Source: a bacterium SCSIO 12741 (GTDB lineage: Bacteria > Bacteroidota > Bacteroidia > Flavobacteriales_G > Salibacteraceae). Taken from it: a DNA stretch of 64,000 nt. The notes beneath the pieces are model-generated. The model ran no database searches, was not told the DNA's origin, and saw only the letters and a program-made list of their open reading frames with translations. A program made the translations under genes and the position numbers. This document shows, in pieces, positions 26,936 to 35,481 of the stretch; position 1 is the first letter of the stretch; every line of letters begins with the position of its first letter. Where the stretch lies: positions 3,658,594-3,722,593 of the forward strand of contig CP073749.1 in the NCBI GenBank assembly GCA_024398055.1, given 5' to 3'.

Positions 26936-28156
26936 CTAAAACTCCATTCCGAGAATTAGAACATCGTCTATTTGTTCGTGAATTCCTCTCCAGGAGTTGA
27001 ATTGCCGCATGAGTCTTTCAGAGCCCTCTGTGATGGGGTACTGGCTCATTTCGAGTAGAATTTGACGGAAGGGAGCACTTTTGAGTCGTTTGCCCAGCTT
27101 ACCACCCATTTGGTCTTGATAACCGTCAGATGCGAGGTATATGCGGTCTCCGGGTTGAATAGGAATAGTAATTTCCTGAAAGGACTTTCCGGGAACGTCA
27201 AAAAGGCCTACCGATGCCCGATTGCCTGAATAGGTGTGAACCTCGCCGTCTCTCACCAGGTACAATGGACGTTTGGCTCCGCAAAACCGGAGTGTGCGTT
27301 TCTTTTCATTGTAAAGGCACATAGCCGAATCGAAACCAGCGTTTAGGTTTTTGATTTCTTTTTCCTCGGCTTTGCCCAAGTGTTCGCCTTCGTAAGTATC
27401 ACTTAGAACTTTGTCTACAAATTGAAAGATTTGACCTAAACCATCTCCCTTTTTCGCATCAGACAAACCTTTGGTGAGTTGGTAATTTACAAGAATCGAC
27501 ATGAGTGCTCCTGGAACTCCGTGGCCTGTACAATCCACCACAGCAAAAAGAAGTTCATCCGTATCCAGGTACTTGTACCAGAAGAAATCGCCTCCGAGGC
27601 TTTCCTTGGGTAGATTAAGAATGAAGGATTCTGGGAAATGTTCGCGGAATTCAGGTTCACCCGGTAAAATGGCTTGTTGAATTTTTTGAGCACTTTTAAA
27701 ACTATCGAGAATTTCTTGAGTTTGTTGCGTAATCGTATGATAGGCTTGTTTTAACTCCTCATTCTTGCGCGTTTCTACTTCCTTGATCGACAGGGCTACC
27801 TCAATGGTAGATTTCAAGACATTGCGGCTGTAGGGTTTTAAAATATAACCCAGGGGATAAGTAGACTTGGCATTCTGCAAGGTTTCTTCATCCGCATCGG
27901 ATGTAGAATAGATGACAGGTATATTATGTCGCGACAAAATTTGTTCAGCCGCTTGGATACCGTTCATTTCACCTTCCAGATAAATATCCATGAGAATGAT
28001 ATCAGGAATTTCCTGATTCGCTACTTCAATAGACTCTTCACCCGAACGTACAATTTGTATAACCTCAAAACCCAATTGTTCCAGCAATCGCTCTAGTAAC
28101 ATAGCCATGGCTGGTTCATCTTCAACAACTAAAACCCGAACCTTTTTTGTGGTCAA
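26936..28156 (-). CDS. Response regulator with PP2C-type (RsbU/SpoIIE) phosphatase output
   Basis: The 406-residue cytoplasmic protein starts with a receiver domain (VLVVEDEPAM, phospho-acceptor D57 in ILMDIYLEGEMNG, lysine in GYILKPYS), a coiled-coil linker, and a SpoIIE-type serine phosphatase domain with the metal-binding aspartates in LGGDFFWYK, AVVDCTGHGVPGALMS and IYLASDGYQDQ, ending QIDDVLILGMEF. It should dephosphorylate an anti-sigma-factor antagonist or similar partner when phosphorylated. No anti-sigma partner gene is adjacent. It is convergent with the LPP20-like gene. Confidence 0.93.
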   Translation of the reverse strand: MTTKKVRVLVVEDEPAMAMLLERLLEQLGFEVIQIVRSGEESIEVANQEIPDIILMDIYLEGEMNGIQAAEQILSRHNIPVIYSTSDADEETLQNAKSTYPLGYILKPYSRNVLKSTIEVALSIKEVETRKNEELKQAYHTITQQTQEILDSFKSAQKIQQAILPGEPEFREHFPESFILNLPKESLGGDFFWYKYLDTDELLFAVVDCTGHGVPGALMSILVNYQLTKGLSDAKKGDGLGQIFQFVDKVLSDTYEGEHLGKAEEKEIKNLNAGFDSAMCLYNEKKRTLRFCGAKRPLYLVRDGEVHTYSGNRASVGLFDVPGKSFQEITIPIQPGDRIYLASDGYQDQMGGKLGKRLKSAPFRQILLEMSQYPITEGSERLMRQFNSWRGIHEQIDDVLILGMEF

Positions 28157-28228
28157 CTCTTTAATTTTTGTTTGTTTTATACTCTAATTCTCTAAGAAGG
28201 TTTTAATCCACCAAAATAAATAGCACTC

Positions 28229-28684
28229 ATGTTTACAAGATACTCTTTTTCAGTAATTTGCCTTCTCGTGTTCGGCTTAGTTTTTTTGGGCTGCGAGGAA
28301 AGAAGGCCGCAAGATATTCAAAATGATCTGAAGATCATTAAGACTCGAATGGATAATCAAGAGGCAGCTTGGAATGAGGGTGATTTAGAGGGATTTATGG
28401 ATGCCTATTGGAAAAGTGATTCCTTGTGTTTTTTATCCAAAAACGGAAAGAGTTGCGGCTGGGAAACCGTTTATAATAATTACGTAAAGGCCTATCCCGA
28501 TAAGGAGGCGATGGGGAAATTGGAGTTTGAAATTGATGAGATGAGAACCATAGGAAGGCTCCGGTATTTTGTCATTGGAAAATGGACCTTGCTACGCAGT
28601 AAAGATACCCTCGGTGGCTACTTTTCACTGGTATGGATGAAGCAAGATGGAGAGTGGGTTATCGTATTTGATCACACGAGTTAA
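28229..28684 (+). CDS. NTF2-like (SnoaL/DUF4440-type) lipoprotein
   Basis: A 151-residue lipoprotein: signal VICLLVFGLVFLGCEE, then the NTF2-like fold with IIKTRMDNQEAAWNEGDLEGFMDAYW, a WETVYNNYVKAYPD helix and the terminal strands GYFSLVWMKQDGEWVIVFDHTS. Such domains bind small ligands or act as scaffolds; no active site is evident. The gene is divergent from the receiver-PP2C gene and its stop overlaps the convergent MscS gene by four bases. Confidence 0.85.
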   Translation: MFTRYSFSVICLLVFGLVFLGCEERRPQDIQNDLKIIKTRMDNQEAAWNEGDLEGFMDAYWKSDSLCFLSKNGKSCGWETVYNNYVKAYPDKEAMGKLEFEIDEMRTIGRLRYFVIGKWTLLRSKDTLGGYFSLVWMKQDGEWVIVFDHTS

Positions 28685-29955
28685 TCCTTTCCTTGCAACT
28701 GGTGAAAATCCGTTCCACTTGGGTTTTGGAATACCTCCAAATGGAAGTAAGGAGCAACAGCCAGGAGGTGGTCAAAAATATCGGCCATGATACCTTCGTA
28801 GACTACCCAGTCTTTGTTTCGGCTAAAGCAATAAACCTCAAGGGGTAGGCCTTCGGCAGTTGGGCTTAACTGACGCACCATTAAGGTGAGGTCTTGATTA
28901 ATATTTGGGTTTTGAGCCAGGTATAGTTCGGTGTATTTTCGAAAGAGTCCTATGTTGGTCAGGTTCCGTCCATTTACCAAAACTTCTTTGCTCACCCCAC
29001 CTTGCGTATTGAATTGTTCAATTTCAGCACTCTTCTCTTCGATATAAGGTTGAATTAACTTAATCCGTTTAAAGTCTTCGAGCATCTGCGGAGTGCACAT
29101 TTGGATAGAACCAGTATGGATGTTTAATGCCCTTTTGATTCTTCGGCCGCCCGAAGTTTGCATGCCTCTCCAGTTTACGAAGGAATTGGAGATGAGCGAA
29201 TAAGTAGGAACTGTGGAAATCGTGTTGTCGAAATTGATCACTTTGACCGTGCTCAGGTTAATTTCGGTAACCGTTCCATCAGCGCCATAGGCTTTAACCG
29301 TAATCCAATCGCCTACGCGAATCATGTCGTTGGAAGCCAGCTGAATACTTGCTGTAAATCCAAGTAAGGAATCCCGGAACAAAAGCAACAATACGGCCGT
29401 TGCAGCACCCAAAGCACTCAACAAATACATCGGTGAACGATCGATAATGATGGAAATGACCAAGATTATAGCCACCCCATAGTTGAGAATGGAAACCAAC
29501 TGGCGGTAGGAGGTAAGAGGCTTATTTTCAAAAGCCTTACGGGTTTCCATTACATGCTGAACCGATTTCAGCAAAGCGTCGATGACCCAGGCAATGATGA
29601 CTACGGAATAAACATTGGCTATTCCACGAAACAGACGAATGAGACCCGGGTATTGAGCAAATATGAAATCGTCGAAGAGATAAATGCACAGGGCTGGAAT
29701 CAACAAGGAAGCCCGACGAAAAACCTTGTTTTGAGCCAGAATATCATCGTATGATGTAGGTGACTTGGCCGTGGCTTTGTTGATCAACTTGAGTAAATAG
29801 CTTCTGATAACCGTGCTAAAAAGAACGACGATGAGAAACAGGCAGCACACCAAAATAGCTGCTCGGGTAGTCGAGGCCCAAAACGGACTAAATCCCAGTG
29901 AGATAAAGTAATCGTAAATGACAAGACCAGTTTCGGAAGATCCAGCAGCGGGCAT
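28681..29955 (-). CDS. MscS family mechanosensitive channel (YbdG/MscM-like)
   Basis: The 424-residue membrane protein has several N-terminal membrane helices, a pore helix region (SALGAATAVLLLLFRDSLLGFTASI), the beta domain signature NDMIRVGDWITVKAYGADGTVTEIN and NFDNTISTVPTYSLIS, and a long cytoplasmic C-terminal domain as in E. coli YbdG. It protects cells from osmotic down-shock. It is 48 bases downstream of tamL on the same strand. Confidence 0.93.
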   Translation of the reverse strand: MPAAGSSETGLVIYDYFISLGFSPFWASTTRAAILVCCLFLIVVLFSTVIRSYLLKLINKATAKSPTSYDDILAQNKVFRRASLLIPALCIYLFDDFIFAQYPGLIRLFRGIANVYSVVIIAWVIDALLKSVQHVMETRKAFENKPLTSYRQLVSILNYGVAIILVISIIIDRSPMYLLSALGAATAVLLLLFRDSLLGFTASIQLASNDMIRVGDWITVKAYGADGTVTEINLSTVKVINFDNTISTVPTYSLISNSFVNWRGMQTSGGRRIKRALNIHTGSIQMCTPQMLEDFKRIKLIQPYIEEKSAEIEQFNTQGGVSKEVLVNGRNLTNIGLFRKYTELYLAQNPNINQDLTLMVRQLSPTAEGLPLEVYCFSRNKDWVVYEGIMADIFDHLLAVAPYFHLEVFQNPSGTDFHQLQGKD

Positions 29956-30003
29956 AGCGTAACATTTTGCTGCAAAATTAGACCATCGCGGCGAATCGCA
30001 GGG

Positions 30004-32463
30004 TCAAAAAGGGTAGGATATAGCCAGGTTCAGGTTGAGCCGGGTTCGGTAGGAGGGAGGACTACCACCGAGGTTATTGTTTTCGTAATAGGTCCGTTGC
30101 ATCTCGTTGTATTGGTCTTTCGATTGCCAGATCCACCGCTCTCCACGAGGGGCTACGGGATCATGAACCTTTATACCTCCATCTAATCGAAGAATGAAGA
30201 AGCTCAAATTGACCCTTAATCCTAATCCCGAACCAATGGCAAATTCATTGTAGAATCGGTCGAAAGCGAACTCTGCTCCTGGTCGCAAGCTATCCTTTTT
30301 GAGTAGCCAAACGTTACTGGCATCGATGAAGTAGGCTCCTTCCAAGGAACCAATCAGTTGGAAACGATATTCCCAGTTGAGCTCCAGTTTCATGTCTCCA
30401 ATTCGATCCACATTGACTAAGGTATCCGACATACTACCAGGTCCCATGGATCGGGCCAGCCAAGCTCGGTTGTTGTTTGCACCACCCCCGTAAAAACTCT
30501 TCTCAAAGGGGAGCACGTTTAGGTTTTGTAGCGTTACACCGACACCTCCGTAGAAACGATAAACACTTCGAGTATGGTCCGTAATCACATTGTATAATCG
30601 AATGTCGGCGTCCATTTTGAGGTATTGGGCATACCGCACTCCCAATGCGGTGTAGTAATCCGTTCCTTCCTCAAAGGATCGTCCTGTCAAATCGTGGGTA
30701 AGCCGGAGAAGGTTACCCGCTGATTCAAACATGGTTCGGAAGAAGAAGTAGTTTTCATCGTAGCTCTTTTGGTTGGTAAATTGGTAGCTCAAATTGGTCG
30801 CCGAAATCAAGTGATTTTGGTAACTGTTGATCAAGAGGGAGTTTTTGGATTCTATCAACCTTTCCTGAAACCAATCGGCTTTGTCGATACTAATGTAGGA
30901 CAGATCAACAACGGCTAGCCTGAATCCGTGCCTTCGTTTGAGGAACCAGTTGTAAGCCATTACGGCAGCAAAAACATCCCGTTTATAAGCACTTCGCAGT
31001 TGGTAGTTGTATCCCAGTGAAAATGCGGTATTCGGCTTTTCATAGCCCGGGGTTTTGTTCTTCTTTTTAGGAATGAGCAGATCGGGAACCCTGAGTGTCA
31101 TTTCCGCTCCGTATTCCAGGGTGTTAAAGGGTAGGTTGCTAAATTGAGATTCTTCGGAATTATCACGGAACGTATCGTTTTGAGCTTCCAATCCTCCTAG
31201 GATTTTTACTTCAAAAAGTTCTGCTCCTTTGAGTACGTTACGGTTGGTTAGTTTCACGCTTCCATTGATTCCCAGGTTACCGCCACGGTTGGTTCCTTCA
31301 GTTTCCACCGTAAAACTCTGCTTGGCGCCCGGAGACAAGTCGATAACAGCTCGCAGGTCGGTTCCATTCGGATCATCCGGATGGGGAAATACATTGATGT
31401 TGATCAATCGAAACACCTTCAGGTTAGCCAAACGATTGTAGGAATATTCAATGTCTTCCAGGCGATACAAATCACCAGGGCGGAAATACAGCGTTCTTAA
31501 AATCACATTCGGACGCATCGCATTTCCAGGGTAGTTCACAAAATTCACGCTATCCAGCAGCACGGTGTCGGCTTGGACCAATCCTTCGTTCTTGCCCGTA
31601 CGGATAACCACAAACATATCTTTGATATAATACTTCTGATGGTCTCTTTGAACCACAGTGTCCTTACCTTGCTCTTCAATTTGTACAGGCTCTGGTGGAT
31701 CAATCACAGTGGTAACCTTCACCCGCTCTTTCTTTACCGTTGAGTCTACTTCAAATCGGATGTATTGCTTGCCAAAATTGTAGAAGCCCTTGTTTTTCAT
31801 GGCCCTTTCGATCCGATCTCGTTCATTTCGGAGCGAGGATTCATCGTAATTTTTTCCTTGAACAATGAGGCCGTTTTCAGTTACCGTTGAATCGAAGGCT
31901 ACCTGAATCGAGTTACTGTGCATGGTACGAGCCAGCCTCATCACCTTGTAAGGCGGACCCGGATGAACTTCATAGGTTACGATAACCTTCTTTTTATCAA
32001 TGCGTATACTGTCCTTTTTTATTTTGTATTGGTAGGCTACTGAATCAGTTACTCGAGAAAGGAAGTATCCTTTTTTCTGGAGGTACAAGTTGAGTTGTTC
32101 TTCAGATTTTCGGGTGAGAACGGAATCGTAAATAACGGGAGGTTCTCCAATTTTCTTGAGCCAGCGTCTAAACCAATTGTTCTTTTTAGCTCCGTAGGTA
32201 TAGATCTGAAGGTGAAACTTGAAGGTGTTTAATAGTTTGCGATTGGGCTTTTGTTTGATAATGCTGTTTAATGCGTCCACATCTACATTATCACGAAACT
32301 CTTTTTGAACTTCCTTGTCACCCTTAACCACAAGGTTGGTTTTGTCCAGCAGGTACTCTCCTTCTTTGAGCAATTTGGTAGGTTTGCACGACTGAAGAAC
32401 AGAGGCTGCCAGAATCAAAAAAAGGGCAATATGTTGAACTCGCTTCAAAGCGGCCGGAGCCAT
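30004..32463 (-). CDS. tamL: TamL-like lipidated Omp85 family outer-membrane protein
   Basis: This 819-residue protein has a lipoprotein signal (IALFLILAASVLQSCKP), N-terminal POTRA-like domains (TNLVVKGDKEVQKEF, YFLSRVTDSVAYQY, LRNERDRIERAMKNKGFYNF) and a C-terminal Omp85 barrel with the conserved FYGGGANNNRAW motif and GSGLGLRVNLSFFILRLDGGI close to the end. A lipid-anchored Omp85 protein of this kind is TamL, the Bacteroidota counterpart of TamA, which works with TamB in envelope assembly. TamB is not in the window. It is divergent from the rRNA/tRNA methyltransferase gene with 46 bases between starts. Confidence 0.88.
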   Translation of the reverse strand: MAPAALKRVQHIALFLILAASVLQSCKPTKLLKEGEYLLDKTNLVVKGDKEVQKEFRDNVDVDALNSIIKQKPNRKLLNTFKFHLQIYTYGAKKNNWFRRWLKKIGEPPVIYDSVLTRKSEEQLNLYLQKKGYFLSRVTDSVAYQYKIKKDSIRIDKKKVIVTYEVHPGPPYKVMRLARTMHSNSIQVAFDSTVTENGLIVQGKNYDESSLRNERDRIERAMKNKGFYNFGKQYIRFEVDSTVKKERVKVTTVIDPPEPVQIEEQGKDTVVQRDHQKYYIKDMFVVIRTGKNEGLVQADTVLLDSVNFVNYPGNAMRPNVILRTLYFRPGDLYRLEDIEYSYNRLANLKVFRLININVFPHPDDPNGTDLRAVIDLSPGAKQSFTVETEGTNRGGNLGINGSVKLTNRNVLKGAELFEVKILGGLEAQNDTFRDNSEESQFSNLPFNTLEYGAEMTLRVPDLLIPKKKNKTPGYEKPNTAFSLGYNYQLRSAYKRDVFAAVMAYNWFLKRRHGFRLAVVDLSYISIDKADWFQERLIESKNSLLINSYQNHLISATNLSYQFTNQKSYDENYFFFRTMFESAGNLLRLTHDLTGRSFEEGTDYYTALGVRYAQYLKMDADIRLYNVITDHTRSVYRFYGGVGVTLQNLNVLPFEKSFYGGGANNNRAWLARSMGPGSMSDTLVNVDRIGDMKLELNWEYRFQLIGSLEGAYFIDASNVWLLKKDSLRPGAEFAFDRFYNEFAIGSGLGLRVNLSFFILRLDGGIKVHDPVAPRGERWIWQSKDQYNEMQRTYYENNNLGGSPPSYRTRLNLNLAISYPF

Positions 32464-32469
32464 ATTTGT

Positions 32470-32477
32470 TACTTTTG
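32470..32477 (+). promoter_or_regulatory. -7 box TACTTTTG before the SpoU methyltransferase gene
   Basis: TACTTTTG fits TAnnTTTG and is 32 bases upstream of the ATG at 32510, which begins a five-gene plus-strand run. It lies only seven bases from the start of divergent tamL. Confidence 0.45.
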
Positions 32478-32509
32478 CAATAATACTGAATTAGGACCGA
32501 GCACAGGGG

Positions 32510-33292
32510 ATGTTATCTAAAAACAAAGTCAAACTTATCCGCTCCTTACAGCAAAAAAAACACCGTCACGAACAGGGGTTATTTTTGGTGGAAGGCGAAA
32601 AAATGGTGGCCGAATTGTTGGCCGAGAATTCACCAACGGGTAAAGGAATTTACCAAATTCAGGAACTTTTGGCTGTCTCTGACTGGCTAATGGAGCATGA
32701 ATCGCTAATCGAGGAGGCCTCTTTTCCCGTGGAGGAAATCAAAGCCGTTGATCTCGAAAAAATCAGTGCATTAAAAACACCTAACAAGGTTTTGGCTGTA
32801 GTTAAAATGCCACAACGAAACCTGCGTTACATGGAGGACGAAATGGTGCTTATGCTCGATGGAGTAAGGGACCCCGGCAATTTGGGGACCATTATCCGTA
32901 CGGCCGATTGGTTTGGGGTTTCCGAGGTAATCTGTTCCTTAGACACGGTCGACATGTACAATCCCAAGGTGGTTCAATCTACCATGGGTTCTTTATTTAG
33001 GATTCCCGTAAGCTATCGGGAACTGACTGAGGCCATTTTCGATTTAAGAATAAACAACCCATTAAAACCCGTTTATGGAGCTACCACTCATGGTGAAAGC
33101 ATTTACCAGTTGGATTTGAGTTCCAATGCTATCATTGTGCTGGGAAGCGAATCCCATGGAATCTCCGAAAACGTAGGTCATTTAATCACAAAAAAAATAT
33201 CCATTCCTCGTTTTGGAGCTGGAGAGTCATTAAATGTGGCTTCCGCCGCAGCTGTTCTTTGCTCCGAATTTAAACGCCTTCAATACGTATGA
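32510..33292 (+). CDS. TrmH/SpoU family RNA 2'-O-methyltransferase
   Basis: The 260-residue protein has an N-terminal RNA-binding substrate domain (RSLQQKKHRHEQGLFLVEGEK) and the knotted SPOUT domain with the three motifs LDGVRDPGNLGTIIRTADWF, IVLGSESHGIS and IPRFGAGESLNVASAAAVL. It methylates a ribose in rRNA or tRNA; the exact nucleotide cannot be read from sequence. Its stop overlaps surE by four bases. Confidence 0.94.
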   Translation: MLSKNKVKLIRSLQQKKHRHEQGLFLVEGEKMVAELLAENSPTGKGIYQIQELLAVSDWLMEHESLIEEASFPVEEIKAVDLEKISALKTPNKVLAVVKMPQRNLRYMEDEMVLMLDGVRDPGNLGTIIRTADWFGVSEVICSLDTVDMYNPKVVQSTMGSLFRIPVSYRELTEAIFDLRINNPLKPVYGATTHGESIYQLDLSSNAIIVLGSESHGISENVGHLITKKISIPRFGAGESLNVASAAAVLCSEFKRLQYV

Positions 33293-34062
33293 GCAAACCC
33301 TTAATTCTTGTTTGCAACGATGACGGAGTAACCGCTCCGGGTATTCAATCACTCATTGAGTCTATCCGAGACTTGGGAGACTTAATTGTAGTAGCCCCTG
33401 ATAAACCTCAGTCGGGTACCGGTCATGGGATTACCTTGAATGCTACCCTACGCACCCAACTTATTTCGCAGGAAGAAGGACTCACGGTTTACTCCTGTTC
33501 CGGAACTCCTGTGGATTGCATCAAACTGGCGATGTACAAATTGGTACCGCGCAAGCCAGATATCATTGTTTCTGGAATCAATCATGGAAGTAATGCCTCC
33601 ATCAACGTGTTGTACTCAGGTACCATGTCTGCGGCAGTAGAGGGGGCTTTGGAAGGTGTGCCCAGTGTAGGGTTTTCGCTTCTGGATCACAGTATTGATG
33701 CAGATTTTTCAGCTTCTCGTGAAATTTCTCGAAAGATCACCAAGACTGTATTGGCGGAAGGGTTACCTAAAAATGTATGCCTCAATGTGAACATTCCCAG
33801 ACTTCAACGAGACGAAATCATGGGAATCAAAATCTGCCGACAGGCCAATGGAAATTGGGAAGAAGAGTTTGAACAACGCCTCGATCCGTTCGGGAAAGAG
33901 TACTTTTGGCTGACGGGAGTGTTCAAAAACTACGATCCGGGAGAAGATACAGATATTCACGCCCTGGAAAACAACTATGTGTCCGTAGTACCGATTCAAA
34001 CAGATTTGACGGCTCATAGCGCACTTTCGTCTTTAAAAAGTTGGAAGCTGAATGAAAATTAA
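33289..34062 (+). CDS. surE: 5'/3'-nucleotidase SurE
   Basis: A 257-residue SurE: metal site LVCNDDGVTAPGI (D11, D12), APDKPQSGTGHGIT, and the signature VSGINHGSNASINVLYSGTMSAAVEG. The enzyme dephosphorylates nucleoside monophosphates. It overlaps the methyltransferase gene upstream (ATGA) and the small membrane-protein gene downstream by 11 bases, so the operon is tightly packed. The surE-lpxB neighbourhood is common in Flavobacteriia. Confidence 0.97.
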   Translation: MSKPLILVCNDDGVTAPGIQSLIESIRDLGDLIVVAPDKPQSGTGHGITLNATLRTQLISQEEGLTVYSCSGTPVDCIKLAMYKLVPRKPDIIVSGINHGSNASINVLYSGTMSAAVEGALEGVPSVGFSLLDHSIDADFSASREISRKITKTVLAEGLPKNVCLNVNIPRLQRDEIMGIKICRQANGNWEEEFEQRLDPFGKEYFWLTGVFKNYDPGEDTDIHALENNYVSVVPIQTDLTAHSALSSLKSWKLNEN

Positions 34063-34324
34063 GGATCACATTTTACTCGGAATCATTTTAGGGTTAATCA
34101 TTCCACCCGCTGTGGTATATGCTTTGATTGCCTTTGCCGATCCTGATTTGGTGGAGTATTCTCCAACCTACCTGGAAAATGTTTGTTTGCTGGCCATTGG
34201 ACTTAATGCTGGGGTAATGCTCCTGGTATTAAATCGATTGAAAATGGATCTCACGGGTAGAGGTATTCTGCTGGCCAACTTTGCCTACGTTATTGCATTT
34301 GTCGCCTATTTCTACGCCTCGTGA
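34052..34324 (+). CDS. Small hypothetical membrane protein between surE and lpxB
   Basis: A 90-residue protein with three hydrophobic segments (ILLGIILGLIIPPAVVYALI, CLLAIGLNAGVMLLVL, ILLANFAYVIAFVAYFY). It overlaps surE by 11 bases and lpxB by four, so it is clearly part of the operon. I do not recognise a named family; its position suggests a role near the inner membrane, perhaps in lipid A metabolism, which is speculation. Confidence 0.8.
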   Translation: MKIKDHILLGIILGLIIPPAVVYALIAFADPDLVEYSPTYLENVCLLAIGLNAGVMLLVLNRLKMDLTGRGILLANFAYVIAFVAYFYAS

Positions 34325-35442
34325 AGTACTACATCATAGCAGGTGAGGCCTCCGGAGATTTGCACGCCTCCAATTTGATTCGTGAACTGCGTCAAAAAGA
34401 CCCCGAAGCCGAGTTTCGTGCCTGGGGAGGAGATTTGATGCAAGAACAGGGGGCAACCTTGGTAAAACACATCAAGGAATTGGCCTTCATGGGATTTGTG
34501 GAAGTTCTTCTCAACTTAAGAACTATTCTACGCAACATAAGGCTGTGCAAAGACGATATTGCCGAATGGAATCCCGATGTGCTGATTCTAGTGGATTACC
34601 CTGGGTTTAACCTAAGAATTGCGCGCTGGGCCCGCAAAAACGGACGAAAAGTATTTTACTACATCTCACCTCAGATCTGGGCCTGGAAGCAAAATCGAGC
34701 CTACAAAATCAAGGAAGATGTAGAGAAGATGTACGTGATTCTGCCCTTTGAAAAAGATTTTTACCGCCGATTTGATATGGAGGTAGATTTCGTCGGGCAC
34801 CCACTTTTGGATGCCGTCAAACAATTTAGGGATCAACGAATGCCCACCGAGGCCTTTCGACAAACGTACGGGCTTTCGGATAAGCCCATCGTGGCTCTTC
34901 TTCCTGGAAGTAGAAAGCAGGAAATCAGTAAGATGCTTCCACTTTTTGCTCAAATGCAAGATCGCTTTTCGGACTATCAATTTGTTTTGGCTGGAGCGCC
35001 TTCGCAGACCAAAGAGTACTACGAATCCGTATTGGGCGGAAAGAAGATTCCGATCATTTCCGGAGAAACCTACCGCCTACTGATGCACGCCGAGGCTGCC
35101 TTGGTAAGTAGTGGTACTGCCACCTTAGAAACGGCCTTGTTTAATGTGCCTGAGGTGGTTTGCTACAAAGGAGGCTGGTTGAGCTATTACATTGCCCGAA
35201 TGTTGGTTAAGGTGTCGTACATCTCCCTGGTAAACCTGATTGTAGATCGGGAAATTGTGAAGGAACTCATTCAGGGAGAATTGAATTCGAAGAACCTGGA
35301 AACCGAACTCACCGCCGTGTTACCCGGTGGAAACAAACGCGATCAACTGCTCAAGGATTACGAAGAACTGCGTGAAAAACTGGGCGGTAGCGGTGCATCC
35401 GAAATTACTGCAAGTCGGATGTTGAAAACTCTGAAAGGCTAA
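34321..35442 (+). CDS. lpxB: Lipid-A-disaccharide synthase LpxB
   Basis: The 373-residue protein carries LpxB hallmarks: YYIIAGEASGDLHASNLIREL, WGGDLMQEQGA, VDYPGFNLRIARWA, YYISPQIWAWKQNRAYKI, VGHPLLDAV and LLPGSRKQEI, with VSSGTATLETALFNVPEVV near the nucleotide site. It condenses UDP-2,3-diacylglucosamine with lipid X. It starts with GTG at 34321, overlapping the previous stop (GTGA). A hairpin over its stop codon is likely a terminator. Confidence 0.97.
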   Translation: MKYYIIAGEASGDLHASNLIRELRQKDPEAEFRAWGGDLMQEQGATLVKHIKELAFMGFVEVLLNLRTILRNIRLCKDDIAEWNPDVLILVDYPGFNLRIARWARKNGRKVFYYISPQIWAWKQNRAYKIKEDVEKMYVILPFEKDFYRRFDMEVDFVGHPLLDAVKQFRDQRMPTEAFRQTYGLSDKPIVALLPGSRKQEISKMLPLFAQMQDRFSDYQFVLAGAPSQTKEYYESVLGGKKIPIISGETYRLLMHAEAALVSSGTATLETALFNVPEVVCYKGGWLSYYIARMLVKVSYISLVNLIVDREIVKELIQGELNSKNLETELTAVLPGGNKRDQLLKDYEELREKLGGSGASEITASRMLKTLKG

Positions 35443-35473
35443 TTCAGAATTCCCTGAACAGGCCTTTATTTTT
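35434..35473 (+). terminator. Terminator hairpin after lpxB, overlapping the next promoter
   Basis: AAAGGC (35434-35439) pairs with GCCTTT (35462-35467), with an inner TTCAG/CTGAA stem and AATTCC loop, followed by ATTTTT. The T-rich tail is also the TATTTTTG -7 box at 35467-35474. Confidence 0.65.
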
Positions 35474-35474
35474 G
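35467..35474 (+). promoter_or_regulatory. -7 box TATTTTTG of the SpoIID-like gene
   Basis: TATTTTTG fits TAnnTTTG and ends seven bases before the ATG at 35482. It shares its bases with the tail of the preceding terminator. Confidence 0.45.
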
Positions 35475-35481
35475 TTTTCCA

